Shown here piece after piece: positions 23,052-36,847 of a stretch of DNA of 64,000 bases. A model generated the notes under the pieces. That model worked only from the letters and a program-made list of their open reading frames with translations, was not told the DNA's origin and searched no databases. Source of the stretch: Hydra vulgaris (lineage: Eukaryota > Cnidaria > Hydrozoa > Anthoathecata > Hydridae); NCBI RefSeq assembly GCF_038396675.1, contig NC_088930.1:39929501-39993500 (forward strand), written 5' to 3'. Numbering within the stretch: the stretch's first letter is position 1; each line of letters opens with the position of its first letter. The position numbers were made by a program, and so were the translations under genes.

Positions 23052-24610
23052 GGGGAGACCGGGGCTAGTTGGCTCGGTTTTTACTCTATGAGCTCTGTAG
23101 CCATAACAGTACATTTTTTTAAAAATGTTAAAGTGTAATCGTAAAGAGTATGGATTAGGGTATCTTATAAAATTTGCATTTATTTACAAAAAAAAATTCT
23201 TGGGGCCTTTCCGGACCCTCAAAAAACAAAAAAAAATTGCGCCAACTTACCCCTCCACGGGGTAAGTTGGCGCAAACTATAAAAATGATTATTAATGCAC
23301 TATTAAGTGCAAAATTAATAGAAATTTTTTTAAAATTAATTTTTGCAACAATTTTATCCCAAAATTTAATATTACTTTTAGCTGGTACCAAATATTAGTC
23401 CGTATAAAAGCGAAACAGTAGCCCACCTTTTATCGGTGGAAAAAAAAACTAAAAAAATTTTTTTTTAAATTTTTTTGCAAGAATAAATATTTTCAATATT
23501 GTTAAAAATTAAAAAAAAAAAAAATAATAATTTTATAAAACTAAATATTTTTTTCCATAGTAAATGCTATGAGCCAACATACCCCGTGAAAAATTTGTCA
23601 ACTTACCCCGAAAGTTTTTTTTTTTAATAAACAATCTATAGATCCTGAAAAACGGCAGCTTTGAAAAAAAAGTCTTAATTTTAATTTTTAACAATATTGA
23701 AATTTTTTTTTAATTTTTAACAATATTGAAAATATTTATTCTTGCAAAAAAATTTAAAAAAAAATTTTTTTAGTTTTTTTTTCCACCGATAAAAGGTGGG
23801 CTACTGTTTCGCTTTTATACGGACTAATATTTGGTACCAGCTAAAAGTAATATTAAATTTTGGGATAAAATTGTTGCAAAAATTAATTTTAAAAAAATTT
23901 CTATTAATTTTGCACTTAATAGTGCATTAATAATCATTTTTATAGTTTGCGCCAACTTACCCCGTGGAGGGGTAAGTTGGCGCAATTTTCTTTTTTTGTT
24001 TTTTGAGGGTCCGGAAAAGTTCAGAATTTTTTTTTGTAAATAAATGCAAATTTTATAAGATACCCTAATCCATATTTGTTACGATTACACTTTAACATTT
24101 TTTTTGCAAGAATAAATATTTTCAATATTGTTAAAAATTAAAAAAAACAAAAATAATAATTTTATAAAACTAAATATTTTTTTCCATAGTAAATGCTATG
24201 AGCCAACATACCCCGTGAAAAATTTGTCAACTTACCCCGAAAGTTTTTTTTTTTAATAAACAATCTATAGATCCTGAAAAACGGCAGCTTTGAAAAAAAA
24301 GTCTGACTGGATATAGTAAACCAATTGTGACTGGAACTTTTAAAATAGTTTTTTTTTTTTTTATACGACTAAATATTTTCTTTGTAAAGTAAGAAGGAAG
24401 CGATGTTCTAAAAGTTACGTTTTTGTCCAAAAAACGCATAAATCTCAATATCTCCCATGCGCATGCACGAATCCTGACAATACTACAGTGAATGATGAAA
24501 TGGTCAATAAGGAAGTTTCTGAGTAATTTTTGTTACTTTCTGATGAAAGGCTCTAAAGATAAACGCAGTTCGTCAACTTACCCCTGCGGCCAACTAGCCC
24601 CGGTCTCCCC
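23052..24610. mobile_element. Fold-back DNA transposon with TA target duplication
   Basis: The ends are perfect inverted repeats of 22 bp beginning GGGGAGACCGGGGCTAGTTG, flanked by TA on both sides (23050-23051, 24611-24612). Inside, about 23140-23500 is inverted at about 23700-24075, and about 23472-23665 is directly repeated at about 24100-24303. The motif CAACTTACCCC or its complement recurs near 23240, 23262, 23600, 23950, 23970, 24230 and 24575, like subterminal transposase sites. No transposase is encoded, so it is non-autonomous. TA duplication suggests a Tc1/mariner/pogo-type mover, but that is inference. Confidence 0.8.
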
Positions 24611-24612
24611 TA

Positions 24613-27537
24613 AAGTTGGTTGTGTTGGTTGTTATGCAAATTAAAAATTTGCAAAAATAAAAAATAAACGCATATATAATGCGATATGTCTAAAAAGAAT
24701 TAAAAATTACTTAAGGTCAAAAATGTCATAAGATAGCATAAATTCTTTTGCTATTTTATCGATTAAACTGATCTTATTGAATCATTATTATATGATGATA
24801 TTGTTAAATCTTTTGCAGGGAAGAAATCGAGGCGTCACGCTTTGAAAATACTCGTATTTATTTATTAGGATAAGTTTTAGTTTTAAAGTTGTTTGATTAT
24901 CTTTTAGTTCGTGTTTTTATTAAATTGTGGTTTTTACCAAGTCTTGGAATTTGTTTTGCTGTTATTTTTTTAAAGAGGATATTTATTCTGTTTAAATGTT
25001 TATTTTATTTCTATTAATCATTTTATTATAATTGTTTCAACAAAAATACAGAGTTAAGAAGGCAGCTCGTATTACTTTCTAACCTTATGCATTTTTTTTT
25101 TTGCATGTTGGTTTGGCAAATTTTTTATAGTCTATGGGCGGCAAAGTTGTATTTCCACCTTTGAATAAGTTAAAATATAATTATTTTTTTTCAGGGAAGA
25201 ATATATGCTTTTGTTTATGCATTCTACGTATTTCTTTTTATCATGATAAATCTATAAAAAGATGTTACCTCTTCAATACACATAGCTTTTCATTTCAAAT
25301 TGATAATTGCATTAATATCCTTTTATTAGCTAGAAATTTTAAAATTTAGTATATATATCTTGAGATATTGTATTTTTCCTTATAAAAGTTGACTTTTTTG
25401 GTTTCAAAAGGTCTTTAAACCTTAAATAATGAATTATCTTAAAACCTCTAACTAAATATGGACCGAACACACGAGGAACCATTCGTGGATTTACATAATC
25501 TCTGATGTTTCTATATGTTTTTTAGATTAATCATCAGAAAATTGGCAGCCAACTTTAAAAAATGTATATTTTAATATTTGATTAAAAAAATAATAATAAC
25601 TTTTTGATAAAACTTTATTTTTATCTAGTATGCTAAAATGTAAATGTTATAAAGTTTTTGTTTATTTTTCTCGTTACGTTTAAACAAATTTTTGCAATAT
25701 TATAAAGTTAAAAAATAAAATTTAATACTAATAAATATTAATCGAAATATTTATAAAACAGTATGAAAAAATGTCTACAAAAATCTTATCCACGTTGTTC
25801 ATGTCTAACCAGAAATGCAATCAGATCATTCTATGAACTAAGTTTATGTTTGTTCTGTTTTATAATGTTATTAGGATATTTAATATTGAATTTAGGATAT
25901 TTAAACATTCTAAATGATATTTTTCATTTTATTTGGATGAGATAAGCAGCCTTTGTAGGAAAAAAACTGCATGATAATTTTTGAAGTTCGAAATTTTATC
26001 TTTTTTATTATTATATTATTTTATTAATATATGATAATTATTTGTATTAATATTTTTACTTTTTTGTTTTTATTCTGTTTTGTTCTGTATTCATACATTT
26101 CAAAGTTATGCTTTCATTTTATTTTAATTTTTATGCAAAACATCAGGGTTTAATTCTGCAATTTTTATTTTCGTAGACTAATATTGTAATTTCATCAAAT
26201 ATTTTTATGAAGGATAAATTGTTTACTTGGTTACATATCGTTAACTTATTATTAGGTTATTATTGAATTGATAAACATATTATTAAAGATTTTATTATTT
26301 TACGATGTGATACTTTAGTTTTTTTATTAAGAGACTTTTAGAAATGTATAGACTGGGTACTAGTGTGAATAAAATCGTATAAATAACTAAAAAAAGTATT
26401 TTAGTACTTATAATTAGTATATTTAAACAAACTATTTGAATATACTGTTACATTATATTACCAATGAACTAAAATGTACCCAGAATTTTTTCAGAAAGTG
26501 TTCTTTTTACAGAATTTTCTAATTCTACAGAATTAAATGTTTTTTATTAACAATTGAAATTTTTCATCCATTTGTTGGCGTATATCTTAGTAAGGTGTGT
26601 TTTCTTTATCTATATTCAAGTATATCTATTTATTTGTTGCATGTTCAAAAAAAAAGAACCTAATTTGCTTTTCAAAGTTTATAAACGTCTTATACAAGAC
26701 ATCAGACGTTTACTTACAAGGTTTCAGACGTTTACTTAGAAGGTTTTATACTTTGTATTAAGTTAGAATGATCTAATATAAGATATTAGATTATTATAAA
26801 CCTTGATGTTTGGATTAAGGTTATCTAAGTAAAACCATGATATATAAAATACCTAAGCAATTGTTGTAAATTTTAAAATAGGTACTACAGTTGTAATGAC
26901 TTGCAAAATTAGTACTATAAGTGTTGTGCGTTGCGAAGCTGCTTAATTGTACAGGTAGACGGCACCAAAAACCACATAATTTTTTCTTTTGCTGTATCTT
27001 TTGTACAAAACAAATAATTAAACTTTATTTTGCTTTTTTATATGCTTTTATATGGTAAAAGTTCTTCCCAGGGGTTTAGAAGTATTTTGGTATTTTTTGT
27101 TTGCTTTTTTTTTCAGTAAAGTTTCGCTATATTTTAGTGCGGGACCTCAAAAACCGCATGGCTTTAATTGTTTATAACTTTTATGAAATTATGTTGCAAC
27201 TTTCCAATTTTTTGGAATAGCTTATTGTATTAAAATCCCTTTCATATGGTAGTTTGATTGCAAACTTATATTTTTAGGGAAGTACCTAAAGCGCTACAAA
27301 AACCACATGCTTGGGACCCCAAAAACCACATTAATTATATTAATTTTAACAAAAATATAAGTGATATTACAAAAATTCATGATTTAAAGTAGATTTGTAG
27401 TAGTTGTAACTACCTTTTTGATGATAATGAATTTATATAGAGATTTTATTTTACGCTCCTGCTTAGAGGATAGTTTTAGTTCAGTTTGCAGTATGTGAAC
27501 TTGCGATATTATTTTATTTGTAAACAAATAAATAAAC
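24613..27537. other. Unassigned AT-rich DNA
   Basis: Only short chance frames are seen. The motif AAAAACCACAT (or CAAAAACCGCAT) occurs near 26970, 27138, 27297 and 27325, close to the transposase fragment that follows, and may belong to its element. A GGGCGGCAAA piece at 25136 resembles one at 22872. No gene is supported. Confidence 0.5.
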
Positions 27538-28020
27538 ATGAGTAACAGCAACAAAAAATTCAAAACTCGCTTGCAAATGAAGTCACTAAATCCAAGTTCT
27601 AATGCTGAAGCACTAATTAAAAGAAAAGCTATATTAGAAAAAAACAAACAACTTGAAGCTGATGTTCAATGGTGTAAAGAAAACAATGTAAGAGGACATG
27701 CTGCAAATAAAACAAGACAATATCCACTTATTAAAGATCGTGAAACAATAAACCGTAGACTTGATGGGAAAATAGTCAATGGTCTTGAAAGACAGTACTG
27801 TGCTATTCTCTAGGAGGAAGAAGAGATGTCAATTGTTTCATACATTAAGAATAAAAATCGAGCAATGCAAGGCATAAACAAAGCAGAACTAACAAAACTT
27901 GTCCTTGATGTCCATGATGATGAAAGTTAGACAATACACAAATAAAAGATTAAAAGGTGGCAGAAAACTCATTGCATTATCTGCAAATGTAAAAAATGCT
28001 TTGACAAAAAGCAAGTATTT
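27538..28020 (+). pseudogene. Broken DNA-transposon protein, N-terminal part
   Basis: An open frame begins with an ATG at 27538 and runs to TAG at 27813. It continues in frame with EEEEMSIVSYIKNKNRAMQG to a second stop near 27929. It then continues in another frame with TNKRLKGGRKLIALSANVKN to about 28018. The lysine-rich, helical, DNA-binding-like composition, and recurrence of such sequence in Hydra transposons as I recall it, suggest the N-terminal region of a DDE transposase. No catalytic domain is present. Two stops and one frameshift make it a pseudogene. The duplicated block begins 146 bp further on. Confidence 0.5.
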
Positions 28021-28165
28021 ATGTTTTTTATATATATTTTTAAAAGGTAGTAATATTTTAAAAACATTTAAAATATAAAGAGATTGCTTGTAGTCCAGGA
28101 GTTGAAGCTTTGTAAGAGAAGCTTTTTTGGTTAATTTTTTATTTTTGCTTTTAAACACAGGTTAG

Positions 28166-29854
28166 AAAAGTTTGAAGTAAAGTTATAGCTTTACTTCCAA
28201 TTGGAAGAAATGAGTTCCACAAATGTGGCCCTCAGTATGTTATTGAGAAATTAGATTGTTTTAATAAGGTTTTTGCTACCTGATAGTTATTCAATGAATG
28301 CTTTGTTTGATATTTATGATTTATAATAACAAAAAGGTCGTCAAAAATATTTGGCAGCATACGATATTTTAATATAAAAATGAATGAAAGGATAGTGTGA
28401 AAATTTATTTGATAAACATTAAGCACTCCATGCTTTCTAAGCAGTGAAATGGCACTGGTGTATTTATTAGCATTTAATATAAGGCGGCATGCTTGTTTTT
28501 GTTTATTTAAGATACGCGTTAATTTTGATGGAAAAGTGAAGGCCCACGCAGTATTACAATAACTGATACAGTTATGGATAAATGAAAAGTAGATAAGTTT
28601 CAAGCAGTTTTTCTCCAACATATGTCTTGTCTATTACATAATTCCAATACTCTTTGAAATTTTATTTTCTATTAAATTAATGTGGTCTTTCCAACTTATT
28701 TGTTCGTCAAGTAAAACGCCTAAGAACTTAATGCAGTATGTCCGTTGTAAGTTAGTTTTTTCTATTGAAATATTTGGGAGTTTTAGGGGCAAAGATTCAG
28801 ATTTAAAGGATTTAGAAAAAAGAATATATTTGCTTTTAGTTTTGTTTAGAGATAGTTTGTTGGCTTTTAACCATTCATTGAGGTTGTCAAGCTCACGATT
28901 CATAGTGATAAAGACTGACTCTATGTTTGAGTGGGTATAAAAAACCTGAGTGTCGTCAGCAAAAAGATTGAAATTTAATACACTAGAAGATAAGTAAATA
29001 TCGTTAATATAGATAATAAATAATAAAGGCCCTAGAATAGATCCCGGTTAAACTCCGCAAAAAATGTTTTCTGGTTTAGTACAGGTTTTGTCATAAGATA
29101 CACATTGTTTGCGATTATTAAGAAAGGAAAAAAACCATTTGTAATTATTATTTTTGACTCCATAATTTCTAAGTTTGCAAAGAAGGATATTATGGTCCAC
29201 AGTATCAAGGCCTTTGAGAGCTCAATAAAAACCCCTTGAGTATATTGGTTATTTTCAAACCCGTTTAAAATTTCTTTAACTAATTTAATCACTGCATGTT
29301 CTGTTGAGTGCCCTTTTCTAAATCCGTACTGATTATTGTTAAGCAATTTATGTTTTATAAAATAATTGTATAGCCTGTTATGCATTATTCTCTCTAGAAT
29401 TTTAGAAAAACATGGAAGTATTGAGATAGGTCTATAATTAAATAATTTAGAAATATCACCGTCTTTAAAAATTGGAACCACTCTTGCTAGTTTTAAAAGG
29501 TCAGGAAAAATTCCATTATTAAATAAAAGATTAAAAATAATTAGTTAGGGGTTTTCAATATTATCGAAAACTTCTTTAACAACCCAAGGGCTAATGTCAT
29601 CAAGACCTGAGCTTTTGTTTGCTTTTAACATATTAAAAACAAACCGAAGTTCATCAGGAGATACTTTAAGCTCATCCATTACACAGTCTTCTTCTTTCAT
29701 ATATGATTTAAAATTTTTATTTTCGGGAGTTATTTTATTTGCTAGGTTTTTACCGACGTTTATAAAAAAATTATTAAAATTCTCTGCAATAACTTTTTGC
29801 TCATTAATTACTGTTCTTTCATCTTCAGTGTATACATATTTTGGTAAATTATTA
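28166..29854 (-). mobile_element. LINE-A, 3' part, copy 2
   Basis: Same element part as at 36-1782, with about one difference per hundred bases by eye. The RT is less damaged here, lacking the low-complexity replacement of copy 1. However, the GVPQGSILGP motif has its glutamine codon changed to a stop (near 29046), so it is inactive. FADD is intact near 28955. Coding sequence stops at the duplication break 28166, a few dozen codons short of the expected ORF end. Confidence 0.85.
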
Positions 29855-32800
29855 CTATAATTTATTTATTTATTTCGCCGTTTAATAGCTTTTACAATTT
29901 AAAAGTTTATGAACAAAAAGACTGGCGGGGCAAGTAGAAGACATTATTTTGTCTTATCACCGAGCCCCAATCGTACGTATTTACAATAGCCGTATAATAT
30001 ATTTATACTTTACAAACTATTTATTAAAAATTATAAATGTAAAAATAAATAACAATTAGTTTAAGAAATACTTCAAGAACACTATTTATGTTAAGAGTAA
30101 TAATCAAGTAAACAAGAAAAACTGAAAGAAAAGTAAAAAAGAAAACAATAAATTAATTAATTAAAGAGCACGTATTTACAAGAGCCACACTATATACGTA
30201 TATTATACAAAGTATTTATTGAAAATTATGAAAATAAAATTTATGACAATTTGTAATAAAGTATTATTTAAATAAAGAACAAAAAATTCAAAATAAAAGA
30301 GTACTTAATTTAAAAAAACCGTTTTATATATGTATATTATAAAACCAATTTAATTAAAAGTAAAATAAATAACAATTCATTAATAGTTAAATAGTAAAAT
30401 GTTCAAGAACTAAGATTTCAGCAATAACTTTTAAGATTAGACGAAACACCATAACCGAAATAATGAAAAAACAAAAAAATAAAAGTTGATAAATTCTGAG
30501 ACATATTTTATATAATTGAATTTTAGTTTAAAAGAGGCATTTAAAATCGGATATGTTAAAATCCATAAGTAATAACATCTGTTTCGATTCGTTTTTAAAC
30601 TGATGTATACTATTTTTTTTCGTATTTGCAATATTAGGAAAATTTTTCCACATATAGGGTCCACGATATTGAATTGAAAATGTAGTTTGTTTTGAATTAT
30701 ATTTAGGGACAATGTGGTTATTATTTGAAAATTTTGTCGGGTATTTATGCACTACTTTTTCAAAATAGGACTGAAATGTTTTAGGAGATTTTTGTTTTAT
30801 ACATGATTATTAAAACTTGATGTAATTTTATTTTATAAACATTTAATGCGCCCAGTATACGTAGAAGAGGCTCGCATGGTACAATTTTATCAGCTCCAAA
30901 TAATATTCTGCAGGCATGTTTTTGTTTACTGTACAATTTTTTTAATTTTGCATGATTCGTAGTTGCCCATGCAATATTACAATAAACCAAATAAGAATGA
31001 ATGGAAGAAAAATATAAACCTTTTAAAAATTTATTTTTTAGAATTGGTTTTGCCCTATATATCATGGCAATATTTTTTGATAATTTTTTCTCGATGCTTT
31101 TTATATGATCACTCCAACGTAAATGTTCATATAATGTTAAAAAAAAGTTAACTGAAGTTTCTCTTTTAGTTTTAGCGTTATTGATTATCAGATTTGGCAG
31201 TTTAATTTAGAATATTTTCTAGTTTATTTACTTTATGAAATAAAATAAATTTGGTTTGATTCACATTAAGAGACAGTTTATTACTTATAAACCATTCATT
31301 AACCTTACCCAACTCTTCGCAAGCTGTTTCAAAAAATGTTTTAATATCTCTGTGGGAATAAAACAGATTGGAGTCATCTGCAAAAGGAATACAATTTTAG
31401 AAGTGTGTTGCTAAATTTAAATCATTTATATATACTAAGAATAATAAGGGTCCTAAAATAGAACCCTGGGGGACACCACAAGTTACAGCATATGGAATTG
31501 TTTGTTTTTGCACATATTGGATGAATTGCATTCTATTGGTTAAACAGCTTTTGAACCAAAGTAAGTTATTATTTTTTACTTCATAATATTCAAGTTTTTT
31601 TATTAGTATTTAATAGTTTACATTATCAAAAGCCTTTGGCAGATCAATGAAAACTCCTAATGTAAAGTAGTTAGTACATAATGCGTTTGTTATTTGATTG
31701 ACTATTTCAAGCACTGCATGTTCAGTGGAGCATTTTTTTTTAAAACCAAACTGTTTTGAGTACAACATATCGTTTACTGATAAATAATTAAATAGCCTGT
31801 TGTACATTATTCTTTCAAGCAATTTCGAGAAAAGCGGCAATATAGATATAGGTCTATAATTAGAAATAATATAGTTATCGCCAGTCCTAAAAACCGGTGT
31901 GATTCGTGCAATTTTTAATTTTTCCGGGACAATACCTGTTTTAAAAGAAAGACTAAAGATGTGAAACAAAAGAGGTTCGATTATATGATAAACAGATTTT
32001 ACAACATTTACGTTAATTTTATCAAATCCAGCACTTTTGTTAGTTTTAAGATTATAAAAGGCGGTTCGCAATTCAATTAATTTAAGATTAGGTTCATCCA
32101 TAACTTTATCGTAATTTTTTAAATAAGACTCAAATGACGTTGAATTCAGAGGAACTTTTGATGCCAAATTTGGACCAGCATTAATAAAAAAACTGTTTAT
32201 TTTTTCAGCTATAATTGATTTATCATAAATATTTTTTTCATCAACTGTTATTTTTGGCAGAGTGTTACTCGCATAGTTATTTTTGCCAATTACTTCTTTA
32301 ATTACATTCCAAGTTTTTTTGGTGTTTCCGCTTGCTTTGTCTAATAGCTTTGCATAATAAAGCTTTGTAGAGTTTCTATTTGCTTTTTCGAATACATATT
32401 TGTAGTTTTTAAATGTCATTTCGTTTTTATAAGTTTTTTTTTAAAAAGTACTTATCATATAATTTTTATTTTCTTTTTGAGGATTTTAGTAACCCATTAG
32501 ACATCCATGGAGTCATAACTGTTTTCGTGTTCACAATAATTTTTTTTTTCAGGAAACGATGTTTCATATTGCTTGCAGAATTGACTTAGAAATAGATCAT
32601 ATGAGTTGTTAGCATCGTTTGATTGCAATACCAGATTCCAATCAACGTTGTTTCTTAAAAGGTTTTGAAACTGTTTTACAGAGTTTTCATTGATCTGTCG
32701 CCTAAATACGGTAGTTTTAGAAGGAATGTTGTTATTTATTATGTTATTAGTAACTAATAATGTTAAGAAATGATCTGATAAGTCAGTTTTGATTGTACCT

Positions 32801-33954
32801 GTGTTAAGACGGTTATTATGAAAGTCATTAGTTATTATATTATCGAGAAGTGTAGAAGAGTTGTTAGTCACTCTAGTTGGCTTGTTTATTGTGGGAATTA
32901 AATTATTTTGAAGAAGAGTGTTTATAAAATTTTTTACATTATTATTTGAAGCATGTTTTTTTAGGTCAACGTTTAGATCACCAGCCAAAAAGACATGATC
33001 TCGCGTTTTATTGATAGCTGTTATAAATGATTTCAGATGAGTTTTAAATTTTTTAAAACTACCTGATGGTGGTCTATATTGTCACGTTTACAATTATGTT
33101 TTTTGTGTTTTTATTTTTTAATTCAATATATAATGACTCACAATCTATTTCATTCACACAGAGATCGTTACGTAAACTATAATTAATTGAGTTGTGGATA
33201 AAAACACTTACGCCCCCACCAATACCAAAATTACGTGGTTGGTGAACTGATTTGAAAATAATCAGTTCAAATTCCGCATTTGTTTTACCACACTTACACC
33301 AAGTTTCCGTAAGACAAATAATTTTAAAGTCATGTTTTAATTCATCCAACAAAAACTTTAAGTTTTCAAAATTTTATTTAAACTTCGAACATTAATATTT
33401 AAAATTGAAAAAAAAGTTTCCTTTTTTAAGATTTGGAAAGATTCAAAAACTGTATAGTATTGACTTTCAAATATTTGTTGATTAAAATTTCCAGAGTCAT
33501 TTTCGTCCCTGAGAATGATATTTTCATCACAAAATTTAACTATTAGGTTTTCCTCCATTTTTTTGTTGATTTGTTTTTGTTTTTTAAAAAAAATTAGATA
33601 AAATAATAATAATAGAAAATAAAAAGGACATTTGTATAAACACAAAATTGCAAATAAAACAATAAAACTTAACTCTTGCTTTCTTGGCACGGTTTTTTTG
33701 ATACCCAATTGCGCACAATTAGCTTATCGTACGATATATATGCAAATTTTCCCAGCTGCCTTTTAGTTTTCATTCTTTCTCTCAAGTCTATTCTTATTAC
33801 GTTAGTTTCGTAGCAAAAATCTTCATTAATGAAAATACTTTCACCCTTTAATTAAAAAAAATTTTTTTTAATTTCTACTTTGTCTTTGTAATCTAAAAGT
33901 CTTATCATGATTGTCATTACTAAATGATGATTATCATTACTAATGATGATCATG
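29855..33954 (-). mobile_element. LINE-B, near full length, copy 2
   Basis: Duplicate of the LINE-B at 1783-5882, at the same site within LINE-A. The RT frame here is 32419-31610, ended by a TAC-to-TAA change shortly after FIDLPKAFDNVNY, which copy 1 does not have. Endonuclease pieces are at 33708-33358, 33352-33074 and 32988-32497. C-terminal pieces are at 31065-30781 and 30752-30528. The left edge of the giant palindrome (33319) cuts through its endonuclease. Confidence 0.85.
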
Positions 33955-34767
33955 ATTACTATGATCTTGTTTATTTTTTCCTATCACTTCCTTTATTATA
34001 TCCCAAGTTTTTTGTTATTACCAATATTATTTTGTAGTGATTTTGAGAAATAATTTTTTTTAGCTTTTCTTTTCAGGTTTTCAAACAGGTTTTTGTAAAT
34101 TTTCTTTTTTGTAAATTTTGTAAAATCTTTTTTTCGTTTTGATAAGTTTTATTTTTTAAGAACTTTTCATATAGTTTTTTCCTTGAAGATTTAATAAGCC
34201 CTTTTGTAATCCAGGGACTTTGCAGGCTTTTTAGCTTAATTTTTATTTCCTTCATCGGATACGCTCTATTGCAAGCATTAATGAGCTCATTGTAAAAAAA
34301 ATCTTAAGCTATATTAGCATCTTTGCAATAATTGAGTTCTTTCCAGTTTACATTGAGTAAATATTTTCTAAACGCCTCAATGTTAAATTCATTAATCTGC
34401 CTTTTTACTTCCCTCAGTACTTTGCTTTTTTTTCCTTTTTTAAAAAATTCCGAAATGAAAAAGATTAGAAAGTGGTCGCTTATATCGCTTTTTGTGACTC
34501 CGGTTTGAGTGTTGCATGTTGTACTGAAATAGAGTGTTTAAAAAACTTTTTACATCGCTATCAGTTTTAACATTGAGAAGATTTAGGTTATAGTCTCCCG
34601 TGATGTAAATTTGTTTGTGTTTTACTTTTTTTAAGTAGCATTTTAAGTGTTTTAAAAAAGATTTCTTATTTGCGCTTGGCGGTCTATACAAAGCAGTTAT
34701 TAAAACGCTTTTTCTATTTTTGTGGTTTAATAATTCGATGGTTAGAAATTCAAAGTCCGCGTTTTGA
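33955..34767 (-). mobile_element. LINE-A, 5' part, copy 2
   Basis: Same as 5883-6695, with endonuclease YRPPS (34691) and linker pieces (34255-34073). It lies inside the left palindrome arm. Confidence 0.8.
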
Positions 34768-35816
34768 ATACTTAATTACTACAATACGAGTTTGAATAAT
34801 CGAATGAAAATTTTGTCATGGAAAATATTTATTCTTAATATATATATTTAATATAAACTTTTTTTTTAGCTGACTTTTTATCATTATAGTTTCATAATGT
34901 AAACTTTTTAGGGAATAATAAATAAAAGCCATCCTTTATAACATAGTGTTGCAACCTCCTCCCTATTGCAATCAACCTCGATCTTCTCTAAATCCCTAAC
35001 TTTTGCGATGTTTTCTGGTTGCAATATAAAGTGTTAATAATTTGAAATATTTCTTTAATAGAAAAAAAACTAATCATAACAATTATAAAAACAAAATAAT
35101 TGCATTAGAAGTGACTTATTCTTTTTAACATATTTGATGATTTATTTTACTTTGGTTACATCACATACAACATATGTGATGTAACCAAAGCTAACTTATT
35201 TATTTAAGGTTACATCACATATGTTATCTTGCAATTTTATAAAGGATTTCCTCAAAAATCAGGTAATATCGCTGCAACGAAGAATACTGGTGAGTTAATG
35301 TTTTATAAAAAAAACCGGTTTATTGTGCACTATAGGTTAAAACAATCTAACCTTACCAGTCGATAGCCAATAAAGTAAAAATCAGAAATTGCAAAAAAAA
35401 AAGAACCTTTCCTCTTATAAAAAATTTATAACTGTATAAAAAAAAAGGTTTTTTTTAAAGTATTTAAAAACCCTATTGTTGCATAAAAGCGATATGCAGT
35501 TCGTAGAAATAAAACCTTTGAAAAAAAAAATGCGTCGGAACTTTTATGTTGCATAAGATAAAAACGCTCAACCTAAGTATCCTTATTTTCAATATTACCT
35601 AACAAATATTGCCCTTTCTTAAATATTATTAACAGTATAATATATTAAATAAAAAAAAAAAGTATAACATTGGTGTTTTCATAATATAAAAGATTGTTTT
35701 AACTACAATTGTGCAAATTTCATAAATCCGTTCATTTTTGTAATTTTCAAGACTGCATTTCTCCTTGTCTCATTCATTCCCTTATTTGTGTTTAATTTTT
35801 TTTTTTAATTTTTGCT

Positions 35817-36847
35817 TACATTAAAATGTCACAGTACAATTATATGCCGTATATTTGGTGTTACAATAAAAAAATTCCAATATCAGCATAATTAAAATAT
35901 TAAAAACACACGCATATATAAACATAAGCATATATATACTTACAAATATAGATGCGCACATATATAAACTGCTAACAATTGAACATAAGCTAGGATCTGA
36001 AAGAAGATCACAAAATCTTGTTGTCAGAACCTTATAAAATACAAGAAAGCAAAATAAAGACAAGTATAACATACAATAAAATAAAGTAAAAATTAAAATA
36101 TAAAAGTAATAAAATCCAAGCTAAATAACAATTTTTAAAATATTAGAAGTATTTGAGTATATTATCAAGTGAAATAATACATTTTTTAGATTGAGCTTGA
36201 AAAGATAAAAGGAAGTTGGTTGATCGAAATTGTGCAGAACAATATTATTCCATAGGTGGGGCCCACGAGAAGCAATGCAAAATTGATTAAATTTTGTGTG
36301 ACAAAACGGCTCATTTAAAAAATTTATGTTTCTCATATCGTATTTGTTGTTAGGTTTGAGTTTGAAAATATTATTAAAAGCGCTAGGGGATAAATTATTT
36401 CTCCATAAATATACAAAACATAAAACTTTAAAACCATTGAGTTCAAATAAATTTAATGATCTCATTTCAGTAAAAATAGGTTTTGTATGTGTAAAACGAT
36501 CAGCATAGTTAATTATGCAGATCGCAAGTTTTCGACGACGAAAAAGAAGTTTTAACAGTACTCCCCCAAGCAGTGTTAGCATAATTTATGTAACTGTGGA
36601 TAAAAGAGTAATAAAGTTGGCTTAAGCCATTTTTATTAAGGAAGTTACGAGCTTTATATAGAATCTCAATGTTATTTGAAATTTTAGAAGATACATAATT
36701 AATGTGTTGATTCCAGGAGATGTTTTCACCGAGATAAACGCCTATGAATTTTGTAACGGAATCATTTTTCATTTCAATTTCGTTTATATAAGGTTGCGGC
36801 AAGTTTGTTGGTAAGAATCGCTTTTTTGCACAGGAATGAATTGATTT
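35817..36847 (-). mobile_element. LINE-C 3' fragment, copy 2
   Basis: Identical in its two translated pieces (36802-36509 and 36582-36121) to copy 1 at 7745-8775, with the same frameshift. Confidence 0.75.

Noticed and set aside
23155-24043. Mirror-image open frames at 23155-23391 (minus) and 23831-24043 (plus)
   Set aside because: They arise from the internal inverted repeat of the fold-back transposon and show no protein domain.
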